Origin: Candidatus Undinarchaeales archaeon
GTDB lineage: Archaea > SpSt-1190 > JASMDC01
NCBI GenBank assembly: GCA_030753015.1
Contig: JASMDC010000024.1
Location: 1 to 52,755 of the forward strand
Direction of reading: 5' to 3'
DNA length: 52,755 bases
Of the stretch, positions 1 to 8,364 are shown piece by piece (position 1 is the first letter of the stretch; the number at the start of each line of letters is the position of its first letter). The notes below the pieces were generated by a model. That model saw only the letters and a program-made list of their open reading frames with translations, was not told the origin of the DNA and did not search any database. The position numbers and the translations under genes were made by a program.

Positions 1-197
1 AGAACTACGAGAAGTTCTTTATCCAGGACGACGTCCTCGTGTGTGGTAAGTGCGGCACCACATGGACACTGGAGCAGCTGAACGGTATCCAAGGTGGCTG
101 CATGGCCTACCCGCCCGACGAGCTCCCCAACATCATCCGCGGCAAGTCCGTGCTCATCAAGAAGTCCGACCTCGAGGCCTGGAAGGAACGGAGGTAG
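1..197 (+). CDS. DUF2318 domain protein, C-terminal fragment
   Basis: This is the 3' end of a gene entering from the left edge, read in the frame starting at base 3 and ending at TAG 195-197. The visible 64 residues contain a CGKCG pair of cysteines followed by GIQGGC and a Tyr-Pro-Pro segment. That spacing is the C-terminal metal/redox-binding half of DUF2318 proteins, which are membrane-anchored and linked with metal uptake or thiol chemistry. The stop overlaps the GGAGG ribosome-binding site of the next gene, so the two are translationally coupled. The family call is from motif recall and the N-terminus lies outside the window. Confidence 0.7.
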   Translation, partial: NYEKFFIQDDVLVCGKCGTTWTLEQLNGIQGGCMAYPPDELPNIIRGKSVLIKKSDLEAWKERR

Positions 198-202
198 GTC
201 CT

Positions 203-1270
203 ATGCTATGCGTCGCCTGCATCCTGGCAGCATCTGTCCTTGGCGTCGGTGCCTGGTGGATCGCGGGTCCCATGGCGGCGCTCTTCGTTTCCATGGGGAT
301 CGTGGGCGTCTATCTCTCCCACATTACGTGTGTGGAAGAGGGATGCCAGCCGTCCAAGTCCGTGCTCGAGGAGGGTTCCAAGATCGCTCTGGTGGTGGCG
401 GGCAGCCTTCTGCTGTTCGTCCTCATCGACGGAACGGCGGCCCGATCGACGGGAAGTGAGGCCGGCGGGAGCTTTCTTCGTGAGATGGTCGGCGGGATCG
501 AGACGCAGAGCCCTCCCAGTGACACTGGTGGAACGGTCTCGAGCGGTTACCTGGAGATCCAGGTCGAAGGGCCTCCGATGTCAGAGACACCGGTCGCGAG
601 CGATGGCACGTCGGTGTACTCCCCCGATCAGATCCGGGAGATGACCGACGACTTCTCTGGAGCTGCCACTCCTGATGAAGAGACGCTCGCCCTAATCGAG
701 GCCATGAGGCGTGGTGATACGCCATCGATGGCCCCTCCTTCAGATGAGGCCGAGAAAGGCCTGTCCACGGTGTGGCTCAATATCCAGGGGATGACCTGCG
801 GTGGTTGCGAGGCGGAGATCGAGTACAGCACGGGCAAGCAGCGCGGCGTGGCCTTCGTGGACGCAAACTATCGTGGCAAGTCGGGTATCGTGAAGTACGA
901 CTCGGGCGTCATCTCTGCCGAGGAGATCGCGACCTATATCACCGAGCGGATCGGCTACCCAGCGCAGGTCGACAGGACCGAGATCCTTGCCTCCACGGGC
1001 GAGTACGAGGAAGTGGAGGAGACGAAGGTCACGGGCATGCGACAGGTAACGTTCGAGGTCATAGGCATGTGCTGCGGCGGGTGCGCTGTCGGGCTCACGC
1101 GGCTCTGGGACGGGACACCGGGCGTCATCTCTGCTGAGGTCAGCTTCAAGCAGCGCAGGGGCATCGTCGAGTACGATCCCAAGGTCACCGATCCAGAGAA
1201 ACTCATCAAAGCGATCTCTGCTCGCACGCGCAAGTACCGCATCAGCGTCCAAGAGGACGTGGAGATATAG
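203..1270 (+). CDS. Membrane protein with two heavy-metal-associated (HMA) domains
   Basis: The protein has 355 residues when started at ATG 203. GGAGGT at 190-195 sits 7 nt upstream of this ATG; the longer open frame from base 50 overlaps the preceding gene and is unlikely. The N-terminus has two to three hydrophobic segments (about residues 1-35 and 55-75). An acidic Pro/Ser-rich linker follows, then two HMA ferredoxin-like domains: GMTCGGC at 196-202 and GMCCGGC at 288-294. HMA domains bind soft metals (Cu, Hg, Cd, Zn) through the CxxC pair. No P-type ATPase domain is fused, so it looks like a membrane-tethered metal relay or sensor. It lies in an operon with the DUF2318 gene and the DsbD/TauE-like gene. 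Confidence 0.85.
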   Translation: MLCVACILAASVLGVGAWWIAGPMAALFVSMGIVGVYLSHITCVEEGCQPSKSVLEEGSKIALVVAGSLLLFVLIDGTAARSTGSEAGGSFLREMVGGIETQSPPSDTGGTVSSGYLEIQVEGPPMSETPVASDGTSVYSPDQIREMTDDFSGAATPDEETLALIEAMRRGDTPSMAPPSDEAEKGLSTVWLNIQGMTCGGCEAEIEYSTGKQRGVAFVDANYRGKSGIVKYDSGVISAEEIATYITERIGYPAQVDRTEILASTGEYEEVEETKVTGMRQVTFEVIGMCCGGCAVGLTRLWDGTPGVISAEVSFKQRRGIVEYDPKVTDPEKLIKAISARTRKYRISVQEDVEI

Positions 1271-1283
1271 GATATAGGTCCCC

Positions 1284-1985
1284 ATGGGATTCTTCCCTGT
1301 CGCGCAACTGGGCGAGCTGAGCCTTGCCGGAGCTCTTGTCATGGGGCTCGTGTACGGGATCGGGCCGTGCATCGCGGTGTGCGGCCCGGTCATCCTCCCC
1401 TACACCATCGCCACCTCGCGGAGCGGGCGTAAGGTGTTCTACACGAACCTCGCCGTGGTGACTGGGAGGGTGCTCTCCTTCATGGTGCTCGGGTTCCTCG
1501 GTGGTCTTCTGGGCCAGATCGTCGTGGAGCGGTACAACTCGGCAGGTATCTTCCGCGGCGTCCAGCTCCTCCTTTCCCTGATGTGCATCCTCGTCGGGGG
1601 CCGTTTCATCCTCAGACGGGAGGAGCGTGAGTACTGTGTGGAGGGATTGTCACGGTACGTCAAGACCCCACTCATCTTTGGTGTGGTCATGGGATTCGTC
1701 CCCTGTCCGCCGCTCCTCGCCATCCTATCGTATGTCGTCCTGCTCTCGAATCCCTGGATGGGGATGCTCCATCTATTCCTCTTCGGTATCGGAACGGGGC
1801 TCCCTCTCCTGGCCCTCGGTGGAGGCGGTGGTTGGCTAGCGGGGCGGTTCATGGACCTTAATGACGGTGGTGGGATGAACGTCAGCGCCCGACGGGTGTC
1901 CGGCGTCCTCCTCATCATGGCAGGGATCCGGTTCCTCCTTATCTATGTAGGTTCAGGGGACGCTATCGCGACCACGTGGCAGTGA
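1284..1985 (+). CDS. DsbD/CcdA- or TauE-like polytopic membrane protein
   Basis: A 233-residue protein with about six membrane segments. GIGPCIAVCGP (Cys29, Cys33) lies in the first helix and FVPCPPLL (Cys near 141) in the symmetry-related helix of the second half. Paired cysteines next to prolines in an inverted repeat are typical of DsbD_2/CcdA-like thiol-electron transporters and of the related sulfite-exporter/UreH-like group. It starts 13 nt after the HMA gene, so it is almost certainly co-transcribed. Inference: it passes reducing equivalents or a metal across the membrane for the neighbouring HMA and thioredoxin proteins. Metal export is an alternative. Confidence 0.75.
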   Translation: MGFFPVAQLGELSLAGALVMGLVYGIGPCIAVCGPVILPYTIATSRSGRKVFYTNLAVVTGRVLSFMVLGFLGGLLGQIVVERYNSAGIFRGVQLLLSLMCILVGGRFILRREEREYCVEGLSRYVKTPLIFGVVMGFVPCPPLLAILSYVVLLSNPWMGMLHLFLFGIGTGLPLLALGGGGGWLAGRFMDLNDGGGMNVSARRVSGVLLIMAGIRFLLIYVGSGDAIATTWQ

Positions 1986-2016
1986 GGCGACCAAAGGTTT
2001 TTTGAGTGATCGTAGC

Positions 2017-2406
2017 ATGAGGGGAACTCTGTTGCAGGATGGACCGAAAATGAAGTGTAAAGGTTCACGACAGCAAGTCCGTCGCACGGATGGCAACATC
2101 TCCCGGGCCGAGCGCTGGGACCACTTCCTGGCCCGGTGGGGATATGATCGCATGGGACACCGGGTGGAACCGGGGCTGTACGCCCTTGACGAGCCCGGCA
2201 ATGATTCGCCGGTGCTAGTCACCGGCAACTATACACTGAGCTTCGACGCCCTCCGATCGGCCATGGCGGACATGGATTGCTTCATCCTCGTGCTCGACAC
2301 CAAGGGCATCAACGTCTGGTGCGCTGCCGGCAAGGGCACGTTCGGCACCGACGAGCTCGTGGAGCGCTCGTCCTATCCTACGCACGCTGCCAGCCCCGGC
2401 TCGTAG
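2017..2406 (+). pseudogene. Truncated HgcA-like corrinoid protein
   Basis: An open frame of about 129 residues from ATG 2017 (a TTG at 2002 and ATG 2050 are alternatives). It reads as the N-terminal part of the corrinoid-binding domain of the HgcA/CdhD family, with VEPGLYAL, SPVLVTGNY, LSFDALR and the cap-helix motif NVWCAAGK encoded at 2311-2334, followed by GTFGTDEL. In HgcA the Cys of this motif is the lower-axial ligand of the corrinoid needed for mercury methylation. Full-length HgcA is roughly 330-400 residues with a C-terminal membrane domain. Here homology stops after GTDELVER and the frame runs into the 3' end of the convergent thioredoxin gene (overlap 2373-2406). No hgcB ferredoxin is visible. 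It is either a decayed gene or a stand-alone cap domain. Confidence 0.65.
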
Positions 2407-2846
2407 CCGCACACGACGCCCTTGAGCTGAGAGTAGGATGGGATGCCCACCTGCGCCCGGTCGCAGTTGAACACAAACGTCGGCGTAGCGCGGATGCGGT
2501 ACTCATTGGCCTTGGCCATTGCTTCCTGATAGCCTGCTTCACCTATCTCCTCGGGGCAGAGGATGGCGTCCTCCCCGTGGATGCGGATGCAGCGATGGGC
2601 AAAGGTGATGGTGTCGCCGAACTCGGCCACTAGTCGATCTATGGTGGGCTTGGCATTGATGCAGGCAGGGCATGTCGGGCTGTAGAAGTAGTCCACACGG
2701 ACCGTACCTGGGGTAATGCACCCTGGCTGGCCCGCAACGATCTCGAGCCCACGCTCGTCCTTTTCCGGGGCAGGTCCGCCGCCACCACCAGGGCCTGCCA
2801 TAAGGAGAATACCAGCGAGCACACCACCCATCACGACCGCGAGCAC
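2373..2846 (-). CDS. Membrane-anchored thioredoxin/DsbA-like protein
   Basis: 157 residues from GTG 2846 (ATG 2831 is an alternative). A hydrophobic N-terminal anchor (about 1-20) and a Gly/Pro linker precede a thioredoxin fold with the active site SPTCPAC and a cis-Pro segment RATPTFVF. Extra cysteines (RCIRIH, AILCPEE, NCDRA, VVCGY) suggest structural disulfides. The reading frame stays open upstream for about 30 codons with an acidic, proline-rich segment but offers no ATG, GTG or TTG, so the annotated start may hide a sequence error. Likely role: extracytoplasmic disulfide exchange, possibly with the DsbD-like protein at 1284. A TATA-like TTTTAA lies near 2962. Confidence 0.75.
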   Translation of the reverse strand: MLAVVMGGVLAGILLMAGPGGGGGPAPEKDERGLEIVAGQPGCITPGTVRVDYFYSPTCPACINAKPTIDRLVAEFGDTITFAHRCIRIHGEDAILCPEEIGEAGYQEAMAKANEYRIRATPTFVFNCDRAQVGIPSYSQLKGVVCGYEPGLAACVG

Positions 2847-3020
2847 GACCGTGAGGCCCTCGCTTCTTGGATCGATCGGAGGTTTCGGTGGTTCTGGTAT
2901 ATCGTCAATCGTATCGGATTCCTCTACTATTGCGATAACATGGGATTACGTGGTATTGGCTTAAAAGCTGATACCCAGCAAGTTGCTGAATCTACTCCAG
3001 TCTTTGCGGGAGCGGTGGTC

Positions 3021-4130
3021 CTATCTGCTCATTGAGGGCGCGTCACGCTTCCCCTTATGCCCTCTTCGCACTGCGGTCATTTCGGCCACCACACTGAGCG
3101 CGATCTCCTCGGGTGTCTTCGATCCTATGTCGAGGCCGATGGGCGCATGGACCTCTTCCAGACGTTCGCGGGGGATCCCACGCTTCGTCAGTTCCTCGTA
3201 GGTCAAGTGGATTTTCCGCCGGCTGCCGATCATCCCGATGTATCGGGCTGATGTCCCGAGTGCCTGCTCGAGGACCACGAGGTCGTGCCGGTGGCCGCGT
3301 GTCACGATCACGATGAAGGATGATGGCGCGATGGGGAGAGATGGAACGATGGTCGTAAGGTCGGTCACGACGGTCTCGCTCGCCAGGGGGAACCTTTCCG
3401 TATTGGCGAAGGGCTCCCTGTCATCTATGACCACCGTGCGGAATCCCACGGTACGAGCGAACGATTCTAGAGGGAGCGATACGTGACCGCCACCGAAGAT
3501 GAACACCATCGGAGCGCTGGACACAGGTTCGATGAGGATCTCTTTCTGTTCCTCGCCGTCATCGGTCGAATCAAGCTTGATAATGTCCAGACGACCAGTG
3601 GTCATCGCATCCTTCATGGCCTTGACAAATGCTCCCCTATCGAGGCCGGGAGGTATTCGCCCAACCTCCTCACCGTCCTCGATGAGCATGAAGGTTAACG
3701 GGTCATCAACCGGGATAGTCCCATCTACTGACGGCAGGATTGTAGCAACCACTGCCGAGCGGCCTTCATCGAGAATGGAATGGAGCCGGCATATGACCTC
3801 TGTGCGATGCTTCCTTTCCCATGATATCGGCTCCATGAGCACATCCACCGTCCCACCGCAGACCAAGCCCTCCTCCTCGGCCAGGTCACCTGACAGGGAG
3901 AATATACGTCGACGGAGCTCCGTGCGCCCCATCATCTCCATCGCATCCTGCCATATCTCAGCCTCAAGGCATCCGCCACCGATCGAGCCGGCGGTGGAAC
4001 CATCCGCTTTGACGAGAAACCTGGAGCCGAGAGGGGGTGGTGCGGATCCCGTCCTCCTGATTAGAGTAGCAAGTACCATGGACACCTTATCATCAATGCC
4101 CCTACGGACCTGCTCAATCACTTTCATCAT
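3021..4130 (-). CDS. xdhC: XdhC/CoxI family molybdenum-cofactor maturation protein
   Basis: 369 residues. The N-terminal XdhC_CoxI domain contains SIGGGCLEAEIW (about 49-60). The C-terminal Rossmann-like XdhC domain starts at FGGGHVS (212-218) and includes GMIGSRRK and the PIGLDIGSKTPEEIA signature. XdhC proteins bind molybdenum cofactor and assist its sulfuration and insertion into xanthine-dehydrogenase-type hydroxylases. No molybdoenzyme subunit lies in this window, so it is an orphan copy. It follows the metallochaperone gene on the same strand with a 116-nt gap. Confidence 0.9.
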   Translation of the reverse strand: MMKVIEQVRRGIDDKVSMVLATLIRRTGSAPPPLGSRFLVKADGSTAGSIGGGCLEAEIWQDAMEMMGRTELRRRIFSLSGDLAEEEGLVCGGTVDVLMEPISWERKHRTEVICRLHSILDEGRSAVVATILPSVDGTIPVDDPLTFMLIEDGEEVGRIPPGLDRGAFVKAMKDAMTTGRLDIIKLDSTDDGEEQKEILIEPVSSAPMVFIFGGGHVSLPLESFARTVGFRTVVIDDREPFANTERFPLASETVVTDLTTIVPSLPIAPSSFIVIVTRGHRHDLVVLEQALGTSARYIGMIGSRRKIHLTYEELTKRGIPRERLEEVHAPIGLDIGSKTPEEIALSVVAEMTAVRRGHKGKRDAPSMSR

Positions 4131-4246
4131 ACGATCGCCACCACCAATCCGAACGGTACGTTGTCAGGAAGTGGACCGGACTGATCGCGGCGTCTGCGGT
4201 CGCGTCAACAAACACTGCAATCCTGTCCCTATTTATCGGTCCCTGA

Positions 4247-4450
4247 CTAGAGTACCTCGTACCCGGCTTCTACTATCGCTTTCTTCATCGTTTTCTCGTC
4301 CACGGACTCGGGATCGAATTTGATCTTTGCCGAGCCGATGGCGACGTCCACGTCGTCCACGCCCTCGAGCTCCGTAAGGGCCCGCCGGACGTGCATGACG
4401 CAGTGGCTGCAACTCATGCCGCCTATCTTGATCTCTTTCTCTTCTTTCAT
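4247..4450 (-). CDS. CopZ-like HMA metallochaperone
   Basis: A 67-residue single HMA domain with GGMSCSHC near the N-terminus and VEAGYEVL at the C-terminus. This is the size and layout of CopZ/Atx1 copper chaperones, which carry Cu(I) in the cytoplasm through the CxxC pair. The start ATG 4450 is chosen because GAGGT lies 7 nt upstream; the longer open frame to 4609 only reads through the 3' end of cysE. It lies directly downstream of cysE on the same strand and is probably part of the cysK-cysE transcript. Metal specificity cannot be told from sequence. Confidence 0.85.
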   Translation of the reverse strand: MKEEKEIKIGGMSCSHCVMHVRRALTELEGVDDVDVAIGSAKIKFDPESVDEKTMKKAIVEAGYEVL

Positions 4451-4481
4451 GTCTCTTACCTCGTTCATTCTCATGTGATTA

Positions 4482-5237
4482 TCAAATACCTTCGCCCTGG
4501 AATCCCCGCTCGATCCGGTCGAGCTCACCACGAATCCCGGTATCGTTGTGGGATGTGGCCTTGATGACGGTCGAGCCGCCGTTCCCGTTCTTGGTAAGTG
4601 TGTGCTCAAGGGCCTGGAATCGGCTCTCGAGGAGACCTATCTCGTGAATGAGCACCTTCACCGCGTCCGCGATAGGGTCCGGGAGGTTCCCGTGGTCCAG
4701 GTCACTGGCACGCTTTGGTCCATCGCTCACGATCCGTCCGGGGACGCCCACGACCGTGCTCCCGGGGGGTACGTCATTGACGACCACCGAGCCCGCACCG
4801 ATGCAGGCATCGTCACCAACGGTGATGGCACCGAGCACGGTCGCGCCTGTCCCGATCACCACGTGATTACCGATTGTAGGATGGCGTTTCTTCTTCTTGT
4901 GGCTCGTTCCCCCGAGGACCGCGCCCTTGTACATGAGCACGTCGTCCCCGATCTCCGAGGTCTCGCCGATGACAACGCCCATCCCATGGTCGATGAAGAA
5001 CCGGTGGCCGATGGTGGCACCGGGATGTATCTCGATACCCGTAAGGAACCTCCCGATATGGGAGATGAACCGAGGGAGCACCACCCAGCCCCGCTTCCAG
5101 AGCACATGGGCGAAACGGTGGATCCAGAGCGCGTGAAGACCCGGATAGCAGGTGACGACCTCCAGGATGTTCCTGGCCGCAGGATCCTCTCTGATGACGG
5201 TGTCCACATCCTCACGCATGCTCGGGATGATACTCAT
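4482..5237 (-). CDS. cysE: Serine O-acetyltransferase
   Basis: 251 residues. It acetylates L-serine with acetyl-CoA to give O-acetylserine, the first step of cysteine synthesis. An N-terminal helical part is followed by a left-handed beta-helix of hexapeptide repeats. [23 protein letters not shown] and [15 protein letters not shown] are the family's active-site and cofactor-binding segments. The short N-terminus resembles the EpsC/CysE form common in bacteria. It begins 4 nt after the cysK stop, a tight operon. The C-terminal 70 residues after VVGVPGRIV form a longer tail than usual and are predicted helical. Confidence 0.95.
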   Translation of the reverse strand: MSIIPSMREDVDTVIREDPAARNILEVVTCYPGLHALWIHRFAHVLWKRGWVVLPRFISHIGRFLTGIEIHPGATIGHRFFIDHGMGVVIGETSEIGDDVLMYKGAVLGGTSHKKKKRHPTIGNHVVIGTGATVLGAITVGDDACIGAGSVVVNDVPPGSTVVGVPGRIVSDGPKRASDLDHGNLPDPIADAVKVLIHEIGLLESRFQALEHTLTKNGNGGSTVIKATSHNDTGIRGELDRIERGFQGEGI

Positions 5238-5241
5238 ATCC

Positions 5242-6174
5242 CTATACCTCGATGTTCTCGAAGAGCCAGCCCGTAAGGTATCTCTCTCCAGTGTCGGGAA
5301 GGATGACCACGATGAGTTTGCCCTTGCTGGATGGACGCTTCGCGACCTCCAGGGCCGCGGTCATGGCTGCTCCCGAGGAGATCCCGACAAAGATCCCCTC
5401 CTTCCGGGCTAAGGCCTGGGCCGTGGCCCGTGCATCCTCTCCGGTCACTGGGAAGATCTCGTCAATGATGTTCGTGTTGAGCACCCTGGGCACGAATCCG
5501 GCGCCAATGCCCTGGATCCTGTGGGGGGCGGGATTGCCCCCAGAGAGTACAGATGATGCTTTGGGCTCCACGGCCACAGCCTGGAAGGACGGCTTGCGGG
5601 TCTTTATGACCTCGGCCACGCCAGTGATGGTGCCGCCCGTCCCGACGCCCGCTACCAAGATGTCCACCTGCCCGTCGGTATCGCGCCAGATCTCCTCTGC
5701 CGTTGTCCGACGGTGGATATCCGGATTCGCCGGGTTCTCAAACTGCTGGAGCATGAATGAGTTGGGCGTGCTCTTGACAAGCTCCTCGGCCTTCTCCACA
5801 GCACCCTTCATATCCCTAGCACCCGGGGTGAGGACGATCTCAGCGCCTAATATCTTCAGGATTCTGCGTCTCTCCAAGCTCATGTTGTCGGGCATCGTGA
5901 GCACGAGCTTGTAGCCACGTGCAGCCGCCACGAAGGCCAGCCCGATGCCCGTGTTCCCCGAGGTTGGCTCGATGAGGGTGGTCCCTTCCTTGATGAGCCC
6001 GAGCGTCTCTGCCTTGTCTATCATTGCCGCCCCGATGCGGTCCTTCACGCTGAAAAGCGGATTCCGGGACTCGATCTTCGCGACCACCCTCCCCGGAAGG
6101 CCTTCTGACAATCGGTTGATACGCACCAACGGCGTCCCGCCTATCAGCTTCGTCATGTCATTTGCGATGTTCAT
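5242..6174 (-). CDS. cysK: Cysteine synthase (O-acetylserine sulfhydrylase)
   Basis: 310 residues from ATG 6174, which has AGGTGG 6 nt upstream; an in-frame ATG at 6192 lacks this. It is a PLP fold-type II enzyme that converts O-acetylserine and sulfide to cysteine. Visible motifs are NPLFSVKDR with the PLP lysine (Lys44), [12 protein letters not shown], the phosphate-binding [10 protein letters not shown], and the C-terminal GISSGAA. It heads the cysK-cysE operon. The nearest convincing promoter is about 270 nt upstream (6437-6446), which implies a long structured leader. Confidence 0.95.
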   Translation of the reverse strand: MNIANDMTKLIGGTPLVRINRLSEGLPGRVVAKIESRNPLFSVKDRIGAAMIDKAETLGLIKEGTTLIEPTSGNTGIGLAFVAAARGYKLVLTMPDNMSLERRRILKILGAEIVLTPGARDMKGAVEKAEELVKSTPNSFMLQQFENPANPDIHRRTTAEEIWRDTDGQVDILVAGVGTGGTITGVAEVIKTRKPSFQAVAVEPKASSVLSGGNPAPHRIQGIGAGFVPRVLNTNIIDEIFPVTGEDARATAQALARKEGIFVGISSGAAMTAALEVAKRPSSKGKLIVVILPDTGERYLTGWLFENIEV

Positions 6175-6265
6175 CGTCGTTCCACCTGCCATTCGTCATT
6201 CATGTCTTTTTCGCTCCAAGTCATCCGTCCGTGCTGAACGTTCGAGGGGGCCGGGATGTCGGGGG

Positions 6266-6350
6266 CCAGAACTCTGGTACCCAAGCAGCAAAGGGAAGGT
6301 GGACGCCGCTCAAGGTAGTGGTCAATAGCATGTACCGACCTACACCTTGA
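6266..6350 (-). promoter_or_regulatory. Structured 5' leader of the cysK operon
   Basis: On the cysK-sense strand a perfect 7-bp helix (6310-6316 with 6344-6350) is followed by a 3x3 internal loop and a 4-bp helix (6320-6323 with 6337-6340) closed by a 13-nt loop. Nearer the gene, 5-bp arms pair at 6266-6270 and 6273-6277. The nearest promoter places both inside the mRNA leader. Whether it is a riboswitch, a protein site or only structure is unknown. Confidence 0.4.
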
Positions 6351-6436
6351 TCCCGAAAGGAGCACACTGTAGGGAAAGGTATTGTCGGTGACAAAAACGA
6401 TCCCTCCAGCGCATAATACTAATGTATCGGACGCGG

Positions 6437-6446
6437 ATTTAAATAG
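6437..6446 (-). promoter_or_regulatory. TATA box for cysK operon
   Basis: CTATTTAAAT on the minus strand in otherwise GC-rich DNA. Transcription would begin near 6412, about 240 nt before the cysK start codon. Confidence 0.5.
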
Positions 6447-6763
6447 ATTTTCTTTCGGGAAACGGCCTTCCCGCAGGAAAGGAATGATGGAACCTGGGCC
6501 AAGATTCGAGCATAGTTGTGCCAAGGTCTGCACTTCAGGACTGCAGCCGGTGGCATGGCCACTCTGCCAGCCCGGTTTTTTCGAAACATTGGTACAAATC
6601 CTCTTTTCACGAGTGGTCGGTATGGTCGTACCGGCATGCTTAACTATGGTCTTTTTTCCCGATACAAGGACCATTCGATTCACCGGCGAAGGCAAAGGGA
6701 AACAAATATAACGATGGTTTTTTTGGATTTTCACATTAACAGCGACGTGGAGTCTGAGCAACA

Positions 6764-7165
6764 ATGAAGCTTCCCTGTGAGATCATCGTGTGGTACCTTC
6801 TACCGAGTATCCGTGGTGAGCTCGCCAAGGAGCTGTCCCGTCAGGGTCTTCAGCAGAAGGAGATCGCTTCACGCCTGGGGATTACCCAACCTGCTGTCTC
6901 CCAGTACCTCAAGGACAAGCGTGGCCAAGAGCTTAAGCTCTCGAAGGAAACGCTCACCCGGGTGCGTGCGCTGGCCGCAAAGATGATTGACAGTGTCGAT
7001 GAGTCGATGGTCCGCACCGAGGTATGCGCCATCTGCGATATGGCAAAGGAGGGAAACCTCCTATGCGACCTCCACCACAGCCTGGAGAAGGTCCCTGATG
7101 ACTGCTCCGTTTGTTTGAAGGACGGGGACTGTATGCTCATGGGCGGCGGAGGGGAAGGGATTTGA
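6764..7165 (+). CDS. COG2522-like HTH regulator with C-terminal cysteine cluster
   Basis: 133 residues. The N-terminal helix-turn-helix (about 15-60) contains LQQKEIASRLGITQPAVSQYLK, split here as LQQKEIASRLGI and TQPAVSQYLK, typical of this archaeal XRE-like family. PCEIIVWY at the start is also family-typical. The C-terminal third has a CAIC pair, LLCDLHH, and a CSVC pair followed by DGDC, enough for an Fe-S cluster or zinc. Its stop overlaps the TTG start of the NifS gene. Inference: an IscR-like sensor of sulfur or Fe-S status controlling the desulfurase operon. The ligand is not shown by sequence. Confidence 0.8.
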   Translation: MKLPCEIIVWYLLPSIRGELAKELSRQGLQQKEIASRLGITQPAVSQYLKDKRGQELKLSKETLTRVRALAAKMIDSVDESMVRTEVCAICDMAKEGNLLCDLHHSLEKVPDDCSVCLKDGDCMLMGGGGEGI

Positions 7166-8346
7166 GGAGGATCTACCTCGACCACGCAGCGACCACACCT
7201 GTCGATCCGGATGTCGTTGCGGCCATGCTGCCCTGCTTTGAGCGGGACTTCGGGAATGCTTCCTCTATCCATTCTTTCGGTCAGGACGCGAAGCATTTAA
7301 TCGAAGATGCCCGTGAGCATGTCGCTGCCCTCATGAACGCAGGCTCCGAAGAGGTCATCTTCACCGCCGGGGGCACGGAGAGCGACAATATGGCGCTCAA
7401 GGGTATCGCTGCCCTCCACCACGACAGCGTGCGTGACAATCCCGAGGGTCCTCATATCATCACATCCTCTATCGAGCACCCTGCAATCCTCAGGACCTGT
7501 GAATGGCTTGAGACGCGAGGGTTCGTGGTCCGCTACCTGCCTGTTGACAACCAAGGTATGATCGACGTGGGCTCGCTGGAGGACGCGATCGCTACAGGGA
7601 CCTTCCTCGTCTCCATCATGTTCGCCAACAACGAGATCGGGACCATCGAGCCGGTCAAGCAGCTCGGGGCGTTATGTCGGGAACGAGGTGTGCTCTTCCA
7701 CACCGACGCGGTCCAGGCATGCGGCAAGGTTCCCGTTGACGTACGGTCCATGAACATCGACCTGCTCTCCCTCTCCTCGCACAAGCTCCACGGCCCCAAG
7801 GGCATGGGCGCGCTCTACCTGCGGGAAGGTGTGGAGCTGGAGCCGCTCGCCCACGGCGGTGGCCATGAGCGCGGGCTGCGCTCGAGCACCGAGAACGTAT
7901 CCGGGATCGTCGGCCTGGCAAAAGCCGCCGAGCTGGCCAAGATGCGGATGGGCGAGGACATGGCGCGACTGATGAGCATGCGTGACCGCCTCATCAGTGG
8001 TGTGCTCGATACGGTACCCGCCTCCCACCTCAACGGCCACCCGACCAAGAGGCTCCCCCACAACGCCCACTTCCGCTTCGACGCCGTAGAGGGCGAATCG
8101 CTGGTTCTGTCGCTGGACCACGAGGGCATCGCCAGCTCCTCTGGCTCGGCATGCTCATCGAAGAAGTCGGGGCCATCGCACGTGCTCACTGCCATCGGCA
8201 TGGACGGTATCCAGGCCCAGGGCACCCTCAGGCTCACCCTCGGCCGCGGTAACACCGACGAAGACATTGATCGAACACTCGAGGCACTGCCCCGGGTAGT
8301 GGCGAAGCTACGTGAGCTCTCTCCGCTGTGGGAGGGAGAAGAGTGA
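7162..8346 (+). CDS. iscS: Cysteine desulfurase, NifS/IscS type
   Basis: 394 residues from TTG 7162, which overlaps the regulator's stop (TTGA); a longer frame from 7111 reads through the regulator gene. It is a PLP fold-type I enzyme that removes sulfur from cysteine as a persulfide. Visible features are YLDHAATTP at the N-terminus, GGTESDN, the PLP lysine in SSHKLHGPKG (Lys208) and the mobile catalytic loop SSGSACSS with Cys331. Translationally coupled to the regulator and followed 18 nt later by a second, SufS-type desulfurase. Confidence 0.93.
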   Translation: MRRIYLDHAATTPVDPDVVAAMLPCFERDFGNASSIHSFGQDAKHLIEDAREHVAALMNAGSEEVIFTAGGTESDNMALKGIAALHHDSVRDNPEGPHIITSSIEHPAILRTCEWLETRGFVVRYLPVDNQGMIDVGSLEDAIATGTFLVSIMFANNEIGTIEPVKQLGALCRERGVLFHTDAVQACGKVPVDVRSMNIDLLSLSSHKLHGPKGMGALYLREGVELEPLAHGGGHERGLRSSTENVSGIVGLAKAAELAKMRMGEDMARLMSMRDRLISGVLDTVPASHLNGHPTKRLPHNAHFRFDAVEGESLVLSLDHEGIASSSGSACSSKKSGPSHVLTAIGMDGIQAQGTLRLTLGRGNTDEDIDRTLEALPRVVAKLRELSPLWEGEE

Positions 8347-8364
8347 GAAGGAGGTCGTGAGTCA

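Larger units (their letters stand above)
6175..6763. other. Divergent regulatory region between cysK and the HTH regulator
   Basis: About 590 nt with no convincing gene. Open frames of 109 and 197 codons cross it but show no recognisable domain, codon bias or start signal. It holds a leftward promoter near 6437-6446 for cysK with a leader of about 240 nt containing strong hairpins, and a rightward TATA-like element at 6704-6711 for the regulator at 6764. A short dyad (CGGTA/TACCG at 6618-6622 and 6629-6633) lies between them and could be a regulator site. Confidence 0.5.

Noticed and set aside
6171..6764. 197-codon frame on the minus strand across the cysK regulatory region
   Set aside because: No recognisable domain; it overlaps promoter and leader elements and uses poor codons.
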